Positions 6,681 to 10,374 of a stretch of 10,374 nt of DNA are shown here, in pieces (the stretch's first letter is position 1; each line of letters opens with the position of its first letter). The translations under genes were made by a program, and so were the position numbers. A model generated the notes under the pieces. It did no database searches and was not told where the DNA came from. It worked only from the letters and a program-made list of their open reading frames with translations. This DNA comes from Candidatus Pacearchaeota archaeon (GTDB taxonomy: Archaea > Nanoarchaeota > Nanoarchaeia > Pacearchaeales > GW2011-AR1), in contig NZER01000128.1 in NCBI GenBank assembly GCA_002690445.1, positions 1 to 10,374 of the forward strand, in the 5' to 3' direction.

Positions 6681-6793
6681 TTTAATTTCCTATTTCTACA
6701 ACTGTCGCACAACAGTTTCATTTTTCCGTCAACCATAACCCAAATCAAATCTGTCTCCTCAAAATCCATTTTGCATTTAGAACATTCACACAC
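6677..6793 (-). CDS. Tiny zinc-ribbon-like protein, 38 aa
   Basis: A GTG start at 6793-6791 has AGGA (6803-6800) 6 bases upstream. An in-frame TAA two codons before it rules out an earlier start. The protein has two Cys pairs, CSKC (residues 4-7) and CDSC (29-32), separated by 21 residues with an aromatic/hydrophobic strand and turn (LIWVMVDGKMKLL). That is the classic arrangement of a small zinc ribbon or rubredoxin-like knuckle binding one zinc through four Cys; an extra Cys lies at position 2. The C-terminus is basic (RNRKLK). Its stop overlaps the start of the holin candidate (ATGA), and its Shine-Dalgarno overlaps the stop of the 155-residue gene, so the gene fits precisely between its neighbours. 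Such knuckles occur in small phage proteins, but the partner (protein or nucleic acid) is unknown. Confidence 0.75.
   Translation of the reverse strand: MCECSKCKMDFEETDLIWVMVDGKMKLLCDSCRNRKLK
6688..6691 (-). promoter_or_regulatory. Shine-Dalgarno for the 51-aa membrane protein
   Basis: AGGA followed by 7 A/T-rich bases and ATG 6680-6678. It lies inside the end of the zinc-ribbon gene and supports the small downstream gene as real. Confidence 0.7.
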
Positions 6794-6799
6794 ATATTA

Positions 6800-6803
6800 T
6801 CCT
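6800..6803 (-). promoter_or_regulatory. Shine-Dalgarno that decides the GTG start of the 38-aa gene
   Basis: AGGA overlaps the TAG stop of the 155-residue gene and lies 6 bases before GTG 6793-6791. The competing ATG one base upstream, in another frame, opens a frame of only 16 codons, so the GTG frame with the Cys pairs is preferred. Confidence 0.65.
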
Positions 6804-7269
6804 ATTCATTGCCTTCCACAATCTCGCTGAAGCTCACCCCAAGGTGCGCCTCTATAGCCTTCACCATGTCCTCCATGTGGATCACAACCGACTTGCCGGT
6901 CTTGGTGTTCTCTGATTTGTAGCACCATTTCCCATCTATGTGGGAGGATAGTGTGGTGCGATCTCGGTCAGAGTTCATCACTCGCAACTCTGTTATCCCG
7001 CTTATTTCTTCTGCCCAGAGAGCGATCTCATTGTCTACCTCCTCGCCGGGAGTTGTCCCGGTCTTTTTCATAAGAATTGCACCGTCCCAAGTCTCTCCAG
7101 TATGGGTTGCACCATTGATCCGCAGATTGGTGTTGGTGTTGACCGCAACATCGCAGATGCCCGTGAAACGGTTGTTGCCCTCGGAGTAGATTTTGTAGCC
7201 AGAGAGAGGTGAGCCGTTAATGCCCATTTCGCCCTGCACTTCCAGATCAGTTAATACTTTCTTTGCCAT
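6802..7269 (-). CDS. Probable tail-fibre-associated protein, 155 aa
   Basis: ATG 7269-7267 overlaps the stop of the tail fibre gene by one base (TAATG), so the two are almost certainly translated together. The N-terminus (VLTDLEVQGEMGINGSPLSG, 5-24) has the style of a fibre shaft segment. The middle is beta-rich (NTNLRINGATHTGETWDGAI, 46-65; NEIALWAEEISGITELRV, 80-97). The stretch ELRVMNSDRDRTTLSSH (94-110) resembles a motif I recall in phage fibre-related proteins, where a strand of the type Glu-Leu-x-Val-x-Asp is followed by Thr-x-Leu-Ser-x-His. A Trp/Tyr segment and Thr-Gly-Lys (GKWCYKSENTKTGKSVVIHM) then lead to a C-terminal helix (EDMVKAIEAHLGVSF). It may be a fibre tip, adaptor or fibre chaperone. 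No enzyme motif is seen. The role rests mostly on position and composition. Confidence 0.8.
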   Translation of the reverse strand: MAKKVLTDLEVQGEMGINGSPLSGYKIYSEGNNRFTGICDVAVNTNTNLRINGATHTGETWDGAILMKKTGTTPGEEVDNEIALWAEEISGITELRVMNSDRDRTTLSSHIDGKWCYKSENTKTGKSVVIHMEDMVKAIEAHLGVSFSEIVEGNE

Positions 7270-10200
7270 TAGCCTACTATTGCTATTTTGTAGCTGCCCC
7301 CTGACTCCGATTCAGGAGATGTCGCAAATATAAGAGTTACCCAATCGGAGGTGGTTCCCGACTGATAAGCCCACCCCGCACCACCGTTTGGCCCTGCGGT
7401 TACACCCGTTCCCGCTGCTTGTGTATTTGTTGTCCACTTACCCCTGCGAACCTCAACCTCAACTTCCGAAAACGGGGAGTCATCCTCAACTACACTAACA
7501 TTAACAAATGCCGTACCTAGTCCATGACTCATTTGGTACGCATCAAAAACACCCCCTTGACCAATAACCGTGAATGTTTCAACCCTAGCAACTTGCTTGA
7601 GGTTGCTAGATGTGGCAGAGGTTGCCTTGACTGAAGGAGTAGCGGAGTTGCTAATCTCAAGCCCGTAGCCATTTGTTCGTATTTTTAAGGCATTAAACGA
7701 TGTTCCCGTATTGTTAGTCGCCTGTATGACCCCATCACTACCAGAAGAAGTTAAATGAACCCCAGCGGTAGAAGTGCCTCCTCGGATAGCACCGTCATTT
7801 ATTAAAACGCCTCCCTCTACCCGTGACGATCCAAGCCGTTGTTCGCCAACCGCAGTCGCCCCAGAAATCGTCCCGTGGTTTGCGTTGGAAGTCTCATCGT
7901 ACCACTTATCGCCAATCGACCTCGGCGTGTAGGCGGCTACTTCTCCGATTGCCTCTATCTTCCAATCGGTAATATAAATGATGTCATCGGTTGAAGTGTT
8001 TGCACCCACAAAACCACCCGAACCTCCATCCAAAGCCCTAATCCCAAACCCGCTACTCAAATTGGAGTGGTAACAATCAACAGATACAGATGTCCACGCA
8101 CCCAATGTTCCGTAGATCGTAGTGTGGGTTGTGCCATCCAGATTTTTTACCTGACCGCTATTGGCTTCAGCAATCCAAAGACCATCAATATGAGATTGGG
8201 CAGAAGGAATGAAATATCTAAAACTTACCCGGTAGGACTTATACGCTGTTGTTACACCGCTTCCAGTTGAATTGGCAAAGAAATGGGAACTGTCAGTAGC
8301 GTCAGCATAGTATTTCAGAACCTCGGATTCACTTTCATAAGTACCAACACCTCCAGTACCCCTAGTTGAAGTCCAGTTATCCACATTTGCTGACCAATCA
8401 GCCGTATAAAGAAAGACAGCATCCGCATACTTCCAAGGAGTCGATTCACCATTGTACGCCGCCGCTACCTCATCGGAATCCAAGACTCGGTTGTGCCAAC
8501 GTAAATCCTTGATCTCCCCCTTCCACTTATTCCAATCGGACTTACCCAACCAAACACTTTGCAAGGCTGTCAAATGCCCTGTCCATGCAGAGAATGTCGC
8601 CTCGGCTTCCTCAACACCGTTCAAATATAATTTAACTTCATTGCTACCCGTGCCAGCGCAAGTTACAGCAAGGTGATACCACTTACCGGCTGCAACTGCG
8701 GTGGTGCTTTCGATCACCCCGGTGCTGGAGTTTCCATCCTCTCCCGCTACCCTCATAGTGCCGTCACTATTCTGTCGAAGAACCCAGTAATCGGTGTAGC
8801 TGGATTCATCTATGTGAAGAATATCTGCTGTTGAGCCGACTTGTTCTGGCTTGAACCAAACACTCCCCGTGCCTTTGGCTTGACCCCAAACACTCAAGTC
8901 TCCTCCGAGGGAAACAAAATCATCCACCCCATCAAACCTCAAACTCGGCTCGGCTGTCCTGTGCAGATCGCTAACGGTCTGCGAGTTGACTATGCGGTTG
9001 GCGTGATGATCCTGTGTGCCGTCTTTAAGAATAGTCAGTCTTTGCTGGAGGCTGTCGCCGGGGTTTGTCCAAAACTCAAGAGAACCTTGGGCTTGGCCAC
9101 CAGATAGGGCTAACTGGCCTATTATCTTGCTACCCGTGTTGCCACTAGCGGGAGCGTTACCAGTTGCATCTCCCCCAAAAGTTATCTGTGGGGCTGCCGT
9201 ATATGAGCCTCCAATTAAAGATAAAATTGGGTTGCCACTACTCGCAACCATCAAGTTAGAACCGGGTGTGGTCGTTCCGATTCCACACTTTCCACCCGCC
9301 AAAACCGTAAGAGAATTATTCCCAATCCGAAGGTCTGTAAAACCAGAAGTGGCATAATCGTAGGGATGGATAAATGCGTAACCACCAGTCACATCCATCG
9401 ACATATGCAGAGCCTTTCCATTAGTGCCACCACCGTAATCGCCTATGGTGATTCCATTTGAACCAGTACCGTAGAATGAAGCTATCTTATTGGTTGCACC
9501 ACCAATCACCAATAGCGGAAGAGTTCCATGAGGATCACCCCCCACTCCCAGCTTGCCGTTGATTGTGGTGTCACCGCTGAACGTACCTGTGGTTGCCGTA
9601 ACAGCAGTAGCCGTAACAGCAGTAGCCTCTATGCCCCCGGTTACTGATAGAGCTTTTCTTTTTACGGAAGTGGTTACCGTAGGTATGTAAGATGTCGGGT
9701 AATCGCCCACCTCCAGTTGCCAGCCCCAGAACACCCCTTGATTTGTTGCGTCAACTGCAAAAGAATTTCCGAAATACTGTCTTAAATATGTCGTACTGCT
9801 GCCGCTTGTAATAGTATATGTAACGTGGTATCTTACCCAACCATTAGGTAAATTTTCACTTGTGAATGGGCCGTAAGAGGCGTTGACAGTACCGTTTAAG
9901 ACACCCATTGGTCTGTTTGTACCACTATAGTCCAATACTTTTTCGTGCCATGATAAGGTCAGTTTAGTCCCAGTTGCATAAGTATCAGCGTTTATAGTTT
10001 GCTGGAATCTATCTGATCCCGAATTACAAACCGGGATTATCCCAGAGTTAGTGCCATCAGGGGCTAGGTAAGTTGAAGTGAATGATCCCGGCGCATTTCC
10101 CCAGTTTGTATATGGGCCGCTTGGGTAAAGAAGATTAGTCCGCTCCTCCTCTGCCGCAACTAAAGTTTCAGGTATTCCCGCTGTTGAATACTTAAACCCA

Positions 10201-10374
10201 GTAAGCAGGGAGCGAGTGATGTGAGCATCCCCCACGAGAGACACCAAACCGCTCCCAATCCCCGTGGCAGCTATCTTGTCATAGTCATTAAAAAACTCAT
10301 CGTTGACCGTGGAGTACGGTCTGGCTGGTGGCGTGAAATCGGATGTCCAACGGGCGATACCCTTGGAGATTCGG
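7269..10374 (-). CDS. Large modular tail fibre protein with LamG domain (partial, N-terminus beyond right edge)
   Basis: The frame is open to the right edge: 42 codons precede the first TTG and include GIARWTSDFTPP, a stretch typical of the end of a LamG-like domain. At least 1034 residues are visible. Modules in order: the end of a first LamG-like domain (about 10300-10373); a jelly-roll carbohydrate-binding-like module (9672-10142) beginning ERTNLL and ending WGWQLEVGDYPTSYIPT; Gly-rich fibre shaft repeats (8988-9650) with KLGVGGDP and KCGIGTTTPGSNLMV; a clear LamG/concanavalin-type domain (8448-8948) with SLRFDGVDDFVSL, GKWYHLAVTC and KLYLNGV; a second jelly-roll-like module (7932-8435); the linker motif WYDETSNANHGTISGA (7857-7904); and a C-terminal module (7272-7592) with SHGLGTAFVNVSVVED and YKIAIVG, a fibre tip style. 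It probably binds cell-surface glycans. No self-cleaving S74 chaperone end is visible. It looks more A/T-rich than the portal region. Confidence 0.92.
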   Translation of the reverse strand, partial: RISKGIARWTSDFTPPARPYSTVNDEFFNDYDKIAATGIGSGLVSLVGDAHITRSLLTGFKYSTAGIPETLVAAEEERTNLLYPSGPYTNWGNAPGSFTSTYLAPDGTNSGIIPVCNSGSDRFQQTINADTYATGTKLTLSWHEKVLDYSGTNRPMGVLNGTVNASYGPFTSENLPNGWVRYHVTYTITSGSSTTYLRQYFGNSFAVDATNQGVFWGWQLEVGDYPTSYIPTVTTSVKRKALSVTGGIEATAVTATAVTATTGTFSGDTTINGKLGVGGDPHGTLPLLVIGGATNKIASFYGTGSNGITIGDYGGGTNGKALHMSMDVTGGYAFIHPYDYATSGFTDLRIGNNSLTVLAGGKCGIGTTTPGSNLMVASSGNPILSLIGGSYTAAPQITFGGDATGNAPASGNTGSKIIGQLALSGGQAQGSLEFWTNPGDSLQQRLTILKDGTQDHHANRIVNSQTVSDLHRTAEPSLRFDGVDDFVSLGGDLSVWGQAKGTGSVWFKPEQVGSTADILHIDESSYTDYWVLRQNSDGTMRVAGEDGNSSTGVIESTTAVAAGKWYHLAVTCAGTGSNEVKLYLNGVEEAEATFSAWTGHLTALQSVWLGKSDWNKWKGEIKDLRWHNRVLDSDEVAAAYNGESTPWKYADAVFLYTADWSANVDNWTSTRGTGGVGTYESESEVLKYYADATDSSHFFANSTGSGVTTAYKSYRVSFRYFIPSAQSHIDGLWIAEANSGQVKNLDGTTHTTIYGTLGAWTSVSVDCYHSNLSSGFGIRALDGGSGGFVGANTSTDDIIYITDWKIEAIGEVAAYTPRSIGDKWYDETSNANHGTISGATAVGEQRLGSSRVEGGVLINDGAIRGGTSTAGVHLTSSGSDGVIQATNNTGTSFNALKIRTNGYGLEISNSATPSVKATSATSSNLKQVARVETFTVIGQGGVFDAYQMSHGLGTAFVNVSVVEDDSPFSEVEVEVRRGKWTTNTQAAGTGVTAGPNGGAGWAYQSGTTSDWVTLIFATSPESESGGSYKIAIVG
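9595..9624. repeat. Two tandem 15-bp units at a fibre module junction
   Basis: gccgtaacagcagta occurs twice in direct succession (9595-9609, 9610-9624), coding for the repeated residues Val-Thr-Ala-Thr-Ala between the first sugar-binding-like module and the shaft. The copies are in frame and may reflect slippage or module joining. Confidence 0.85.

Noticed and set aside
7269..10247. Starting the tail fibre at TTG 10247
   Set aside because: The frame is open upstream to the window edge and encodes recognisable fibre sequence, so the TTG is only the first start-like codon, not the real start.

Overview
The window reads as part of the late (virion and lysis) region of a tailed double-stranded DNA phage or prophage. 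All twelve genes lie on the minus strand, so transcription runs from the right edge to the left. They are packed with overlaps of 1 to 8 bases or gaps of 1 to 14 bases. The one larger gap is 94 bases (1600-1693). There is no tRNA, rRNA, transposase, integrase, CRISPR array or cellular housekeeping gene. The anchors are a portal protein (1694-3772) and a very large modular tail fibre with a LamG-type lectin domain (7269 to the right edge). The host cannot be read from the sequence. The style of the portal and fibre resembles phages known mainly from environmental metagenomes, which is an impression rather than a search result.

Layout in transcription order: (1) a tail fibre cut by the right edge; (2) a 155-residue fibre-associated protein; (3) a 38-residue CxxC...CxxC zinc-ribbon-like protein; (4) a 51-residue one-pass membrane protein, a holin candidate; (5, 6) 129- and 213-residue proteins that I assign to the DUF2589 family and that look like paralogues of each other; (7) a 162-residue protein with a Glu/Ala tail encoded by DNA repeats; (8) a 127-residue aromatic-rich conserved-looking protein; (9) a 273-residue Met/Gln-rich probable virion protein; (10) the portal; (11) a 409-residue probable virion protein with an EF-hand-like loop; (12) the N-terminus of another probable virion protein, cut by the left edge.

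The small genes at 6525-6793 fill what otherwise looks like a 278-base non-coding gap. Each has its own Shine-Dalgarno sequence. They are joined to each other by an ATGA overlap and to the DUF2589-like pair by a 1-base gap, so zinc ribbon, membrane protein and the two DUF2589-like proteins look like one translationally coupled block. This block, sitting between the fibre and portal genes, is the most unusual part of the window. No terminase, major capsid, endolysin or tail tube gene is visible, and no convincing promoter or terminator.
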